From the NCBI GenBank assembly GCA_025766275.1, contig JAFKAC010000015.1, positions 1,364,001 to 1,428,000 on the forward strand: DNA of 64,000 nt, read 5' to 3'. The stretch's first letter is position 1; each line of letters begins with the position of its first letter. A program made the position numbers and the translations under genes. Shown piece by piece: positions 35,586-49,200 of the stretch. The notes under the pieces are model-generated. The model ran no database searches and was not told the DNA's origin. It saw nothing but the letters and a program-made list of their open reading frames with translations. This DNA is from Lactarius indigo. Taxonomy: Eukaryota; Basidiomycota; Agaricomycetes; Russulales; Russulaceae.

Positions 35586-36032
35586 GACAGTTGTAGTCAT
35601 CAGCGGTGATGGGACGTGCCTGGAGTGCCTCACGGCGTTATAGTAGCTTTGTAAATACTCGTCTTCACTTTGACCACTTCGCACGACTCAGCTCTGTCCT
35701 TGGTGTGCTATCAACCACCCTTCCTTCCCCCTTCCCCCCCCCCTCACCCTCCCACCCCGTTTCCCCTCTCATGCTATCCGATTCTCTTGGTCAGTCCTGT
35801 CCCCCTCACCCACCCAAACTTCCGCCCAGGACTTGGGAGAAGACGGTCAACAACCACAACCTCAGCAGGAAGATCCGGGAAATGAGGCGATTGTATTCGA
35901 AATGAAATGGATGGTGACAGATGTCGGGGGCGAATGTGCGTTCCCAAGTTCCCTCTGCCTTTTCCCTGACCCTTATCGACCCTGACCCATCTCTAGTGGT
36001 GAGTGTTGCAAACTCTCTCTTTCTCCTACCAG

Positions 36033-39000
36033 ATCAGACCGGGCTACATGGCTGTCAATACTTTCCAGGGACGGCATCGAGAAGAACGGCATCTTCATAG
36101 ACCCTAACCTCGACTCCGGTTCGGAGAGCACGGGAGGTATGCAGTCCCTTTGCGTGAAAACCACAGGCTTCACACATTTCCCCCTCCATGACCTATTAGA
36201 ATGGGAAGATGAGTCCCCTATCCCGAAGTACGAGCTGCCGTCTCCAACACGGATTGACATGGAGATGCCCGTCGATACAATTCGCGCTTGATGATCGGGC
36301 TCTTTTGGGCATTGTCATTCCGGGTCTCAACCAATTTCTCTATTTTCGATACCCCAGTATCACCATTGGTTCGGTCCGTTGTACAGCTTCTGTGTGGATT
36401 CAAGTTCTAACGCGACCCACATAGCTTGTCGCTCAACTTCTCTCATTCCCGCTCGGGTGCGCGTGGGCCCGTTCAGTTCCCGGTGTTAGAATATTTGGAG
36501 TCCCCCTCAACCCTGGTCCCTTTTCGCTGAAGGAACACGTCCTTATCACTGTGATGGCGACCGTGGGCTCGTCAAGCGCTTATGCAGTACGTTTCCCCTC
36601 CGGTCACGTGGATCCGGTCGCTCCGGTAGCATTGTCTTACGATCACTCTTCTGCTTATGGCAGACCGACATTCTTGCTGTGCAAAGAAAATACTATCACC
36701 AAAATTGGTCATTCGGCTACCAGTGGCTACTCGTGATGTCCACTCAACTCATCGGCTTCTCTATGGGTGGCGCTATCAAGCGCTTCCTCGTGTCCCCGCC
36801 TTCCATGAGTCCGTGCACAATTGTCTTCCGATTATTCCCCTTTAAACCGTTGTGCCTTTACCGACTAAGTTTGGCCTGCGAACCTGTTACTTGTGCACTT
36901 TTCAATACCCTACATTCCCAAATTTATTCGGGTTTTCGCGACACGGGAATGAGTCGTGAGCGCTTTTTCCTCTTTGGTTTCCTTGCCTCCTGCATCTGGT
37001 GTATGTGCTCCTTGCCCCCTCTTGCATTCTTTCCTGCGAACTTCTTTAAAAGATATCTTCCCTGGATATTTATTCACTGCACTATCTACCTTCTCTTGGG
37101 TGAGTGTTTCGCCGCCCGCAATTCGTGTATCAATTTTATATACTTCTATGATCCAGGTGACATGGATCTGGCCACATAACAGTACGTTTCGATTTATAGT
37201 TCCTTCTCCCATTTTTGGATAATGACTCGGATTATTACAGTTGTATGTTCTTTTTCCCGTATCTTCGTAGGCGCGACTCACCACGTTCCATGTTTTCCAG
37301 GCTGTTAATCAGCTCTTTGGTTATAACTCGGGCCTAGGTAGGCAATACAGGCACTTCCACGCATGTCGTTCGTAATTTACTTTAACTCACAGGAATGTCT
37401 GTTCTCACTTTTGATTGGAACAATATCGCTTTCATTGGAAGTCCGTGAGTATTTCCGTTTACTTTCCGTCATCCCGATCGATTACTAATTCGTAATGGTG
37501 TCCATGAGACTTGCAACGCCGTGTACGTGATTTTCGCAAAAGCGCTACTTTGTGCTTTCCGAGAACTGATAGCTTCGGGATCAGGGTGGGCAGAGGCCAA
37601 TGTCATGATCGGCTTTGTCTTCTTTTGTCAGTGTGTTATTGTATCTATTCTAGGGAAGTAGCATCTCTGACGAATTAACTTTTCTTACAGGGATATTAAC
37701 GCCTATAACTTATGTGTGCATGTTGCGCCTTTATCATTTCTTGAGAAGCTGATTTTCCCCAAAGTACACAAATACCTGGTATTCGAAGTTTACACCGTGC
37801 GGAACGTTCCATCTTTCTCCCTGATTTATATCACGAACCATACTCACCCAGGATGATGTCGCGCCATATGTACGACAACACTGGGGCACAATACAACGTC
37901 TCCCGAATATTGTCTCCACAGGCAACGCTCGACGAAGAAGCATACAAAGGGTACAGCCCACTATTCTTATCGTATGCTTTTATCGGGTTATTCTATTTTC
38001 GGATGATGATGGGAAGTAGTGCTTCATTCGCCATATCTTATGGCACGTGCTTTGCGAGCATTACTGCGACGTTGGTGCATTCCATACTCTACTTCCGCAA
38101 GCAGATATGGCTCCAAGCAAGACGATCATTGAGTGAGCAGCCCGATGTCCACGCACGATTAATGGCACGTTACCCCCAAGGTTCGTGAATCGGTCCATAA
38201 ACGATCATTCCCTTGGCCTGACATTTTCCAGTCCCAGAGTGGTGGTATTTCAGCATCTTTGGTAAGTCAACAACATGTCCGGACCTATTCTATTCGCGTG
38301 ATCTCATCCCTGGACATATAGTTATTGTGTTCGCGATGAGTGCAGTTACTATTGAGGTTTGGCCTACCGAGATGCCGATATGGGGATTGGTCCTTGCGCT
38401 ATCTGTTGCTGCGATCTATATCGTGCCGACGGGGATGATCCAGGCGATCACGAACCAACAGATCGGTCTCAACGTGCTCACTGAGCTTATTGCTGGATAT
38501 GCCCTCCCCGGCAAGCCACTCGCCTTGATGATTTTTAAAACATACGGATATATCGTAAGTCACATCTGGGTAAAGCTTTCGACATGGCTAAACCCGGATG
38601 GTTTGATTTCGAGCATAGATGATGACACAAGCATTACAATTTACATCTGATATGAAACTGGGTCATTACATGAAAGTTCCACCAAGGTCAATGTTCTGGT
38701 GCCAGATTATTGCTACAGTAGTCGCGGGCACTACACAGTTGGCCGTACAACAATGGTTGGTGGTATTTTTCTCATCCGACCAAATAATCGTCATTCTAGT
38801 GACCCAACTTGGGTAGGATGTTTGCCGACATACCAGATTTCTGCGAGCAGCACCAGAATAGCCAGTAAGTTATCATTGCAGTGCACTCTAAGAATTGAGA
38901 ATAATCGTTTCGTCACAGCTTTACGTGTGCTAACACAGAAGTCTTCTTCGTTGCCAGTGTAGTTTGGGGTAGGTTTCGTTATCGCTGTCGCCGCGCTTGA

Positions 39001-39854
39001 CCAACGCTCCCTTTTTAGGGGTAATTGGCCCCAGACACCAGTTTTCCCCTGGACAAATATACCAGTGAGTGATGCGTGCCGTACTCCTCTTATTTTTACT
39101 GACAGCCGTGATAGTGGTACACTCTCAAGTCAGAGACCGACCACGCTCAGCGCTGACGAGTTGATTCCTTTCAGGTCTTACATATTCTTCCTGTTGGGAG
39201 CCCTAGCACCACTGGTTGGATGGCTGATTAACAAGAGATGGCCGAAAAGCATCTTCAAATATGTTAAGTGAGTCGGGATACCTTCGGAGCGGCGACAACA
39301 CCTAACAGTGCACATTCGTTCAGTATCCCTGTTGTGTTAGCAGGTACAGGTTGGATCCCACCGGCAACAGCGGTCAACTATATCCCCTGGGCACTTATCG
39401 GATTCATCTTCAACTACGTGATCCGAAAACGTCATTTTAATTGGTGGGCAAAATATAATTGTGAGTATCACCTCCGACTCCCTCTATCTACTCTTCCGAT
39501 TATTAACGGCTCACATCTTTTTATAGATGTACTCTCTGCTGCGCTCGATTGCGGGACTGCGATCGGGACGTTGATTGTATTCTTCGCGTGAGATCAATCC
39601 ACCCGTTTCCCTTGACTTCGTTGACAGGCATCTTTTTTTTCCCAGCCTGCAATATCCACGGCGTGGGACCATAGGGAAAAATACGATTGAGAGCTGGTGG
39701 GGAAATACTGTGTACATGAGGACAGCAGATCAACAAGCATTGCCATTGCGACAAGTTGTTCCAGGAGAATTTTTTGGGTTAGTCGCTGTGTTTGTTCTTA
39801 AGCCTCCGTAGGACTGACAGTGATTACTACTTTTTCAGACCTAGATCGTGGTGA
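36033..39854 (+). CDS. Oligopeptide transporter, OPT family; first exon not resolved
   Basis: Multi-exon membrane protein of the OPT superfamily, which imports small peptides by proton symport. Hallmarks in order: an acidic N-terminus with EDESPIPKYELP and MPVDTIRAW, IPGLNQFLYFRYPSITIG, NPGPFSLKEHVLITVMA, WSFGYQWLLVMSTQLIGFSMGG, TFSWV, MSVLTFDWNNIAFIGSP, YNVSRILSPQATLDEEAY, MGSSASFAISYG, MIQAITNQQIGLNVLTELIA, MKVPPRSMFWCQIIATVVAG, and the C-terminal GEFFGPRSW before TGA at 39852. Many hydrophobic segments fit the usual 12-16 helices. About a dozen short introns. Single-base breaks are inferred near 36290, 36310 and 36888. The N-terminal exon before 36033 was not found with confidence. 167 bp upstream of Med9 on the same strand. 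Confidence 0.84.
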
Positions 39855-40021
39855 CGGGTATTATCACTTAATCTGGGATCACTGTTGTTGTAATTTTATT
39901 AGTGTATTTCGTATACTCGGATTCTCTATAGATACCGCACACCACACACGCACACAATCTAATCTGGACATTATATCGGACACGTCAGATCCGCGTCGGT
40001 CCGTGCATCGTTACCGTCTCG

Positions 40022-40537
40022 ATGTCTTCGAGTAATGAGACGCTCCCTTCATCTGCTTTTGAATCGCTCCTTCCGGAATTATTGACTATCCTTCAAGTCA
40101 CTCAACGCCCGGAAGGGACAACCAACGTACGAAATAAACAAGATCTGTTGCAGGCTGTAAGTCAAGGCGAATCCTCTTCTTGGAGGTGACGCTTCACCCG
40201 TTAATTGATTACCTCTTCAACAGATTCAAGCGTTCCGCGAAGCTATGAACCATGCACGCGAGGTCGCGGATGCACTTCCTGGTGGAGAATTGCTCATAGA
40301 GGAGCAAGATGAAATAATTGCCATGCTCGAGAGGTTGCGGGCAAAGAAACGGTACGAGCTGAAACTACTCCAGTCGCCGAATCGGTTGAACAAAAAAAAC
40401 ATTCTTTGTGATCCAGATTACAATTGCAGGACTTTTCGGACAAGGTGATTGACACCAAGGGGCACAACGTTCCCCAGTACAGCGTTAGCCAGAACCCACA
40501 GATGGAGGTAGACTCCAACGCGTCCACCCCCGCTTGA
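40022..40537 (+). CDS. MED9: Mediator complex subunit 9
   Basis: Three exons: ATG at 40022; introns 40157-40223 and 40352-40416; stop TGA at 40535. The protein is about 127 residues. It has LLPELLTILQVTQRPEG, an amphipathic helix (IQAFREAMNHAREVADALPGG), then EEQDEIIAMLERLRAKKR, a short coiled coil, and an acidic end (MEVDSNASTPA). This matches the size and layout of fungal Med9 (Cse2), a small subunit of the Mediator middle module that couples activators to RNA polymerase II in the nucleus. The identification rests on pattern recognition of a short, weakly conserved family. Confidence 0.68.
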
Positions 40538-40853
40538 AATTCCCTACATGGCTTCGCTAGTTCGTCCTCGGGGAAGATTGTGTGAAGAGGGAAAGGTGTG
40601 CTTACCACTGTTGTCGGTTTTTTTTAATTCATCGTACGTATGGAGGATGTTTTTTGGTCCGCTGGTCCAATGTGCGATCGCTAACCAACTGGAATGCGTT
40701 TTTGACGTCGGACATGATCTCCTCACCAAACCACCGCTTCACGCTCCCATCTGTTCTACTTCTTCGCTTTCATCGGCCGGTCCGGTTCTATCAGGCAGCG
40801 CCTTGTTCTTTGCTTCACTTTGTTCACTCTTTTTTTGTGGTTTGAAATTGGTT

Positions 40854-42594
40854 ATGCTTTGTCGTCTTTTGGCTGGCTTCCTTCTCGTCACTTCTCGGCG
40901 ACTCGCGGTGCTCGCACAGGCTTCCACCGTCGTCTGGAACAGTCCTACTCCTGGCGACAGATTCAGCTCGGGGAACACCATCATCGGCAAATGGCAGACG
41001 CCCGAAAAGGTTGTCTCACCCTCTTTCGGGCTCTGTACCGCCGGCGAAAACCATTGCGGGGCCACGGTGTGGCCCGAGGTTAAAGAGAGCGCGGGATACT
41101 ATTTGGTGTCCCTGTACGGATGAGTTCCACGTCTCAGATTGAGAAAAAGAGTCTTTAATCGCTGAAAACCAAGTCATTTGGTAGAGCCGTTCCGGACGTG
41201 GACAAAGAGTCGGCTTATTACCTTCGGATGAAGGACGATTTTGGTCACACCTACTCTTCGCCGATATTTACCCTCACATGTGAGCAGCCCCGCTTGTTCT
41301 TTTCCCGTTCTTTTTCCCTTCATTCTCGATAAAGAAAAACAACAAAAAGCCGTGTTCTGACATACGAACGCCCGCTTCTTTTCACCCTTAATAGCCTATC
41401 TCCAAAACGAGAATAACCCCGCAACAGTCCCGCCCGATGTTGTTGCCCAACCTCAATCTGGATCCGACCAAGCCCCGATGTCCCCCGTCACAACGCCTGA
41501 CACCGCCAACCCATTGAACCCTGCATCGGCAGATCCCGCGGCACCTTATGCCCCGAGTCCAAGTTCTGCCGCCGTACCGCACCCACTCGCGACTTTGGGG
41601 CCCCTGGTCGCCGCAGCGCACAGCGCACCACCCGCTGCAGCCCTAGCTGTCCCCCTCTCGCTCGCGGGGGCGATTATCGTGCTCGCGGGGGGTCTCGCGC
41701 TGCACCACCGCCGGCGCCTCGTTGCTGAGAAGGAGCGTGCTCGCGAAAGCTCGCACGCAGTACCTCGCGACTGCGCTCCACCGGCCTGGCTCTAAACCTG
41801 GGCTCCGGCAGCGGCGGTGGCGGCATATACAAGGGTGCGGATGACGTGGACGCAGAGGTGGACGTGGAAAAGGCGCTTTTTGCCCGCGGTGGCGCTTTGT
41901 TCCGAGGAAGGGGTGGAGGGTTTTTTCCCGATCATACCACAGACGCGTATTATCCTCGGGTAGCTGCTGGGGCAGCCCCCTTTACCCTTATCATGGACCC
42001 GAGCCGCGTCAAAGGACGCGACATCTGGCCCTAGACCTGTTGCCAGCGCTCGGCTATCGACGGCCCCGTCCGCCTCCTCCGCCCTTATCGTCTTCCTCCG
42101 CCTCATCGTCACTCCGTCGTGGGTATTTCGGTGATGTCGACCGCAGCCGCAGCCGCGGATCCGGACCGAGAAATGGTGGTGGGTCGCTCTGGCGTTCGCT
42201 GTCGATCTCACGTCATCGTCGCAAGGTCGCACCGCCTTCGACTTTGACCTCTTCCCCGTCCATGACCGAGTCGGTGACGTCGGAGGTCCTTCCGTCGTAC
42301 TTGCCCTCCCCGGATTTTGTCGACCAAGGAAACCGCGGTCACGGTACCGACTACTTTGAATTCGAAAACGTGCCGCTTAGCCCACCTCTGCTGCATACGC
42401 GCGAGGCTTCGGAATCCGAGGATTCGCGCATGAGGAGCTACGTGGGGTGTATGAGGCGGTTGCACGCGCTTTGGGGGGCACGCGTGTTGGCTAACATTTG
42501 TCTTAAATATATTGATCGAACGTCATTGTTTATTCTTCTTGTCGACTTCTCAATGCCAAACATAGGCTATCTCCAAAAACTACCAATTACATAG
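40854..42594 (+). CDS. Kre9/Knh1-type extracellular domain protein with one membrane span
   Basis: ATG at 40854 begins a likely signal peptide (MLCRLLAGFLLVTSRRLAVLAQA). The first exon and part of the next form the Ser/Thr-rich GPI-anchored-family domain related to Kre9/Knh1: VVWNSPTPGDRFSSGNTIIGKW, SPSFGLC, CGATVWPEV, ESAYYLRMKDDFGHTYSSPIF. A Pro/Ala/Ser-rich stalk and one transmembrane helix (LAGAIIVLAGGLAL) followed by HHRRR come next, then a cytoplasmic tail with SSLRRGYFGDVDRSRSRG. Introns near 41094-41181 and 41280-41392. The tail changes frame near 41745 and 42025, consistent with two single-base losses, so 41846-42034 and 42040-42594 are read as one tail. Likely a cell-surface or wall-related protein; function unknown. 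Confidence 0.68.
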
Positions 42595-42999
42595 GTTGAA
42601 GAGAACAAAATGTAATACGACCACAAAATGTGGGGGGTTCTGATAGGTAGGTATAAACTAAAAGATGCATGTATCGCAGACGAAAGTAACGAGGGTACAG
42701 AGACAAGTACAGATAACAGCGAGTGTCGACCAAGTTTTACAACAGGTAATGAGGGTGTTTTGGAGGGTATCAGTGTCATGATTTTTAAAATAATAATGAA
42801 AACGAGCGTGGTGTCAGAAAACAAATAAAGCAGAAAAGAGAAAAGGTAATTAGGGTTTAACGATAGACCCTTTGAAACAATGCGAACCATCCCGCGGGGT
42901 CGCGAAACCGTCGGGAAAGCACGTTTCTCCTACGCGCATGACGAGATCTCCTAGTGTTGTTGGGAGATAGTTACGAACACTAAGAGCGTTCTGCGCATC
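42595..42999. other. Intergenic, convergent gene ends
   Basis: AT-rich 3' flanks of the Kre9-like gene (+) and the disordered-protein gene (-). Nothing recognised. Confidence 0.5.
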
Positions 43000-45445
43000 T
43001 CACTGCCGTGAACACAGTTTGGTTCGTTGAGAACCTTTATACCCGAGATTTGAGGACCACCATGGAGTGGCGGGTACCTTCGAGCGCCAGGGCACCCCCA
43101 ATGCACTCGTTACACGCGCTTTGTGGTATATCGATCGGAGAGACACAAGGGATGGTAGGGAGACCCGACAGTGGGCAGGACCCAGGAATGCGTCGGATAA
43201 AGTCGGCATTCGTACAGGGACTCGGGTGTCGCGGGTAGAGCAGGAGTTCAACACCGCGCACCTTTCCAGAATATTTGACTTCAACGACCAAGATATCTGC
43301 GATGCCAGCGCCCTGGGTACTTCCAGCGAGACGAAGAGAAGTGTCGTGGTGGGCATCGCAAAAACGACGAAATTCGGCCCAATCGGTAGCACTAACTATA
43401 CCTGCTCACCACCAGTAAGTAATAAGTCGTTCGGGGGCTCATGCATGATTGTCCCTCCCTGTTTGAGGTAAATGCCTGCGGATTGAATAGCAAATATCTC
43501 AGGGGACGGGGAATCTGGCGGTGATAGGGTACTATACATCTCAACGCTGACAATCGTGCCGTCTTCGTCCGCAATGGGCACCTGGGACCCTGTCTTGTCA
43601 ACGCTTGTGTGTGTACTTATTGATGGAGAAACCGTGGTCGCTGCGGTTGAGGTCGTGGCAACTGAAGTGGCTGATGTAGTCGTGGATTCGGATGCTGTTG
43701 AAAAACTCGAGATGGCAGACTGAGCTGACTTGGCGGAAGATACGGAGATTTTCTTCCTGGCTTTGCTGGACTGCATGGAATGAGCACTCAGTCTAGTTTT
43801 GACAAAACCAATGTATGGGGCCATAACTCACGTTAAAGTCCAAATCGGGCTCTACCTCAGAGTCCGTCATTGCCTCGGCGGTTTGGTCGATGGCAGGATC
43901 TGCCTGAGAAGACGTGAGGCAGGGTGCCGCTTCCAGTGCCTGCAGTCTTCCTGTCGGATCATGCTTGACTTGTCCAGCCAAGAGTGGAAGTGGGAAGGGC
44001 GTCAAAGGGCGATTCTTCCGCCGAGGAATGCGCTTCCCGGGAGTCCGTCGGAAATCACGATCTTCCGCACGCGATGACGCAGCTCTGTACTGGTCAGTGA
44101 AAGAACTCGGAGACCTATCCGCCCGTGCATGCGAATTCAGCTGCCGTGCCGATGTCGATTTTTGAACCGGTTTACTCGCGTCCCTTCCTGAGCGACTTTT
44201 AGAGGATTCCTCTTTATGGAGTCCCTCTAAGGGCTCCAAGAGTGATGCATCACCCACGCCGAGAGGAGGTGGGCAAGGCAGAGGTTTCGAATGGTGGAGG
44301 AGACAGCGGAGGCGGGTACGCAGGGGGGGGACTAGGCGCGGGAGGTGTCACCTGTACCGTGGGAACAGTGAAGGACACGGAATCTTGAGGCGAAGGGGGG
44401 AGGGGAAACGTCAAGGAGAGTGGAGACATGTTGTGTCTCTGGGAAGGAGGGAGGGATGTACAGCAAGTGCCCGGACTTGGACCGGATGGGGAATGGATAC
44501 CTCCACTTTCTGTCAGTGCATGGGCCGAGGGGGAAGGAGAGTCTGGACCAGACGACCGCCTACTGGGAAGCACCGGTAGTGAGCGGGAACCCGTAAGATG
44601 CTTACGCGATTCGCCGTGGACTTGAATGGAAGTAGATCCGAGCGATGAATCGGGGAAGCGGGATAAAGCTAATGGAGCAGGTGCGACCTCGTCCTTACGG
44701 AAAGGGTCATCCTCTGGAGTAAATGAGCGGTCCTCGGGTGGTTGTGCAGCGTACGGGTGAGCATGGCCATTATCTGAATAGGAATGATAAGAAAACGACG
44801 ATGGGGCCTGAGAGGTGTTGGTTGACGAAGAGGGATGGGAATTGGGAGACACCAGCTTTGTGAGGGATTTTTGTACGAAGCCTGGATATGGGTGACGCTT
44901 TGGATTGTCGCTGTATTTTTTAAGATAACAAGGGGGAACAGGGGGGAGACCGCCACGTTACTCAGAAAACGAATCGGAGAAGTCACTCACTAGATCTGTT
45001 CGAGAATCGGACCTAAGGGTATCATGTTGTTCTGCGATTGAGCACGAAGTCGGGACTACAGACGAGATGCTAGAGAGATCCGGAGAAGTGTGAGCAAAGG
45101 CCGAGGAGAGTCGCGAGTTGGAGTGGGCTGTTCTCCCAGAGTTTGTGCCGAGAGAAATCGAGAGGCGAGATGGCGACAAAACACGCCGGTCAACATTATC
45201 GACGAGGTCGTCATCGTCGTCAAAAAAGGAGCGTCGGGGATCAGAACCTGGCGGGTGGGGGGGACGAGGAGGACATTTGCGAAAAGTACGGTTAAAAAAG
45301 ACCTTGTAAATGGAACTGGTGCTGAACGGTCTTGGTGGGGGAGAGCAGGGACAAAGGACTCTGCGGGACGGGACGGCAGAAAGAGCGACTTGACGGAACG
45401 AAGAAAAGAAAAGGGAGAGCGTCGGGTGGGCTTGGGGGTCGTCAT
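43000..45445 (-). CDS. Hypothetical protein, largely disordered with a conserved-looking C-terminal part
   Basis: Exons on the minus strand start with ATG at 45445 (MTTPKPTRRSPFSFLRSVKS). They run through Ser/Pro-rich segments (TFPLPPSPQDSVSFTVP; PAPSPPPAYPPPLSPPPFE) and basic patches (KRIPRRKNRP) to a Ser/Thr tract (ATTSTAATTVSPSIS) near 43640. After EPPNDLLLTGGEQ the frame resumes, past an apparent one-base break near 43396, as SATDWAEFRRFCDAHHDTSL and LVVEVKYSGK. This part looks folded rather than disordered. I do not recognise the family. Exon borders are approximate and the C-terminus below 43260 is uncertain. Composition suggests a regulatory or scaffold protein, but that is only a guess. 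Confidence 0.5.
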
Positions 45446-46277
45446 TTGAGAGATATGAATTCCATCCGGGTCATGTTGGGCAGCGCACGACTTAAATATA
45501 TGCGATTGCGTTGATTTCCTTTTCAGATTCAGATTCTATATGACCTTATATGGACCGATCTGTCAAAGGACGATCCAAATTTTATTAGACTTCTTCTCTC
45601 GTGACACCTCCCGGTCTCCGCGGCTTTCCTCGTTCTCGTTTCCATCCCGCTGACGTCCAATCCACTCCATTCGACAACTCGTAGCCCAAGCGACGCAGAT
45701 TTCTCCTCGATCCTCGACCCACTTAAGCCGCTGTGGAACATGAAACAGCAGTCGTACGATCCCTGCTTCTTTCCGCCTCGTTCCCGAAGGCGAAGGGGAA
45801 AAGAAGTGACCGAACGTGTCTCTTCGCTTCCGTTGGACCCGTTGATCTGTTCAGGCTGTTATTCGACTCCACACACAGCACTTCTCACACCGGGACAATC
45901 ATATCATCTCTGACAGAGGCGCCTTCTGTGTCATAGAGAGACTTTTTTCATCTATCGTACGTACCCAGTCTTGAACTTCATTTTACTCTGTCAGTCATGT
46001 GGTGTCATGTGTGGACTGCTCGAAGCGCGCCACATGAATTAGTGGGCGAAGAAAAGTTATCGTACATTCCAACAGAGACTCGGATAGTTCAACTACTCTT
46101 ATAGTAAAACATAGGCACGGAACAAGACAGAGGACTCATACAAAAACATGGGATCCGAAGAAGGGCAGGAGGAAAAAGACCGGTGTATCGCTTAGGAAAA
46201 TAGAGTATGACAGGTTCGCTATTACAGCGGAGCTAATATACCTTTTTCTCGTATTTGATTGCCTACATGTTCAGCGC
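45446..46277. other. Intergenic region
   Basis: Lies between the start of the disordered-protein gene and the end of the pseudokinase gene, both on the minus strand. No gene recognised. Confidence 0.5.
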
Positions 46278-49200
46278 TCAGCTCTCAGCGGCAGGGAGCC
46301 CATCAAATGTTCTGTCAGTCAGGGTAGGCACGGCAATCTCACCAAAACCAGAATTTTCCACTACTGGCCCTTTCCCCAAATATGATGACGGTCCAGGCCC
46401 AGATTCGCGCCGCTGCCTGCATGGTGTCGTCCTGTCGGCACCTCCGGGCTGTTCTAGTTGCTGTTGCGTAGCATTCTTCCTGCCTCGCCGACCACCTAGC
46501 CCTGCATAACACCCCGCAGGAGCTGCTTCTTCACTGTACTCTCTCCTTGCGAATACCGGCTGTAAGGCTACGGCGAGCCTGGGACTTGGGTTCCGATTTG
46601 GCAGTGAGAATCCGATTCCCAGCCCGATACGCTGCACACCTCCGTCCCCGTCACCAAGTGCGAAAATTTCCTCTCGTGAAGTGGCAGTCTGCGGAAGGGG
46701 TGGTGGTGCGCGCAACAACGGGATCGTCGGCGATGGTGCAGATGGACTTGGAAGCTGTGGACGCGGTAATAACACGTTCGAACGCGACTTGCGCAGGAGC
46801 GCACGCCCCTGCTCACGTAAACGCCTTGTCAGCGCTGTCAGCGAAGCGAAAGGTAAAGTGGGGGGATGAGCGTGGGCCTTTCTGCCTTCGAAATCGTGTT
46901 CATGCGAGGGTCCCATCTCGAGCGAGGCGGTGCTCCAGCGGAACGTCGTATCCACACGCCGCGAACTTGCTGTGTCTTCCCATCCACCTGTCTCTCTCTC
47001 CTCAGTTGGAACAGACGGTGGCGGCGAGCACCTGAAGGGGTCCTCATCTAGACCGTGCCAGGAAAGCTCTGGTGACTCCTGCTCCCCATTCCCGCGCGGA
47101 TGAACTGCAACTTCCCTTTCCGCACCGGCACAGGAGCTACTACGCCAGCGCAGTAAGCGCGCCGGGAGGCGGGCTCGCGTGAGCCCCTGGGTAGCGTGTA
47201 GCTCCGGTTCGCTTGCGCGTGGCGTGATGAGGAGTGGAATGGGCAGCGCCAGTGCATCTTGTAAGCTGATCTCTGGGGACCTGCTGGAGTCCTCGCTTTC
47301 CTCCCGGTCGTGCTCGTTCTCGCTAAGAAAAGTGCCAAATTCATCGATGCACAAGCCCGATCCAACGCCTGTGACACAGCCCGCCTCGCTCAAATGAGGG
47401 AGAAAAGACCGTTCCTCCTGATGCTGTTGCTGTGACCGCAATGTAGGCGTATCTCCTCCACTAAGAGTGCCGAGGAGTGACGGAGGTGATGGGTTACGTG
47501 GCCGGCCTGACGTCAACGGCGCTGTGTCTGTATGCGATAGAATGGCAGAGTAGCCCGAGGCGATCGTGATGGCGCCCGGAGAGACGTGCCCTACTGGTCT
47601 GCCGATGCGCGCCGGCGTCCATAGAAGAGAACGCTCAATCTCCATCTCCGTTCCCAATGAGCTCAGAGATGAATCAGGAGCGATGATGGTGCTAGGTATG
47701 TCCGTAGGCACTTCAGACGATAGGTTTGGTGTGGGTAGTGTGATCGGGATGTCTGGACCTTGTGCCAATGAGATGTCATCCCAATCACTATGTTCACGAC
47801 ATCAGCACCCTTGTGGTCAACGGGACAATCGTATTGACACACATGTCCGCGAACCATTCGAATGCTTTAATCTGACCGATGGTAGGTCTCTTGGAAGGAC
47901 TGCGGTCGAGACACTGAAGAAACGATGGCACTTTTGAGTACCCATTTCCCCACCTCAACTAGAGCCTCACCCTCGTGATCAAGTGTTCGACAGCTGTGTC
48001 GGCGACCTCTAACGGGGCGATTGGTGATAAGGAAGAGCTCGTAATGCAATCTCGGATAAAATCAGGGCGCTCTTCTTTGCCTTGGTACCACGGTTGCTAC
48101 ACCAGGCCGGGCATGACGTCAACTCATAATGAGGGGGTGTGCATCAAACATACCCGTCCAGTAATCATCCATATCAGTACAGCACCGAACGCCCAGCAGT
48201 CTACCTCGGGTCCTATATGCTGTCCTAGGAGCAATTCAGGAGCCATGCACCACTCCCGTGGACTCGTGTCGAGCCACCTTGTCTTTCCTCGACAGACCTT
48301 GCGACACTCTGACGTGTGGCGCGCACGATGGAATGCTCGAAGCCACTAATGCAAACGTGCCCATTTACGCGAAAAAGGATTGCCGATGGCCGGATATCGC
48401 TGTGTATGACGCCGGCATTGTGTATAAACGTAATTCCTGATGCCTACCCAGGCTCAGCGCTGACACCAGCAAGGACAGCGAAAAAATAGCCCACAATTTC
48501 GCATGCCCACCGCTTCGTGCGTATATTGTCTACAGGTCCCTCAGCTTGTATGAGCTCCATCAGTTCCCGCCTCCGCAATGCTCCAGTACGATGAACAGCG
48601 TCTGCTCGTCATCCCAGAAGCGTGATGCCCGTTGGACGTATGGGTTCTCTCCACGACCTTGCATGCAGAGCACCTCCAGCGCCGCGCGTTCAGCGAGCCC
48701 GGCTCGGGACAACGGCAGGCGGTACGTGCGGATCGCATATAGAGCGTGGCGAAAGGTAGATTTCCTGGTGGATGACGCGCAGCCAGAGGCGACTGCCAGA
48801 GAAAGGTGGGAGGTCTGCGTGCGATGCAATGTCCGCAGGATAGTATAAGATTCTTGAGGTACGGTGGAAAGAGATGGTGGTGCAGAACCCGATGGGAGGT
48901 CCAGGAAAGCCCCCAAAGTATCTTCTTGAACCAGAGAGGGATGCGGACTGGAATCCACCATAGGGCCAAAAGGGAGGGTAGGGAGGGTAGGAGCGACGGA
49001 CGAACTGACGAGAACGGAAGATGTCTTTGGTTTTGGCGAGATGACCATAACCTCCTAGAATATATACTGAGCATAGACGAGACCGAATCTAGAATGTGCG
49101 TACCTCAACCTCATCATCCTCCCACTCGGAATCAACGTCTCTGATATTGGTCAGTTGCTTGAACAATATTAGCGTTTCGTATCTTCATATCTAAAGTCCA

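Noticed and set aside
42040..42594. Independent gene downstream of the Kre9-like gene
   Set aside because: Starts in mid-sentence of the same tail; a single-base break links it to the upstream frame.
40027..46277. A secondary-metabolite or defence gene cluster in the right half
   Set aside because: Neighbouring genes are unrelated housekeeping, chromatin and surface functions on both strands; no backbone synthase or tailoring set is present.
46547..47035. Plus-strand 162-residue frame opposite the pseudokinase tail
   Set aside because: Antisense shadow of GC-rich, low-complexity coding sequence.
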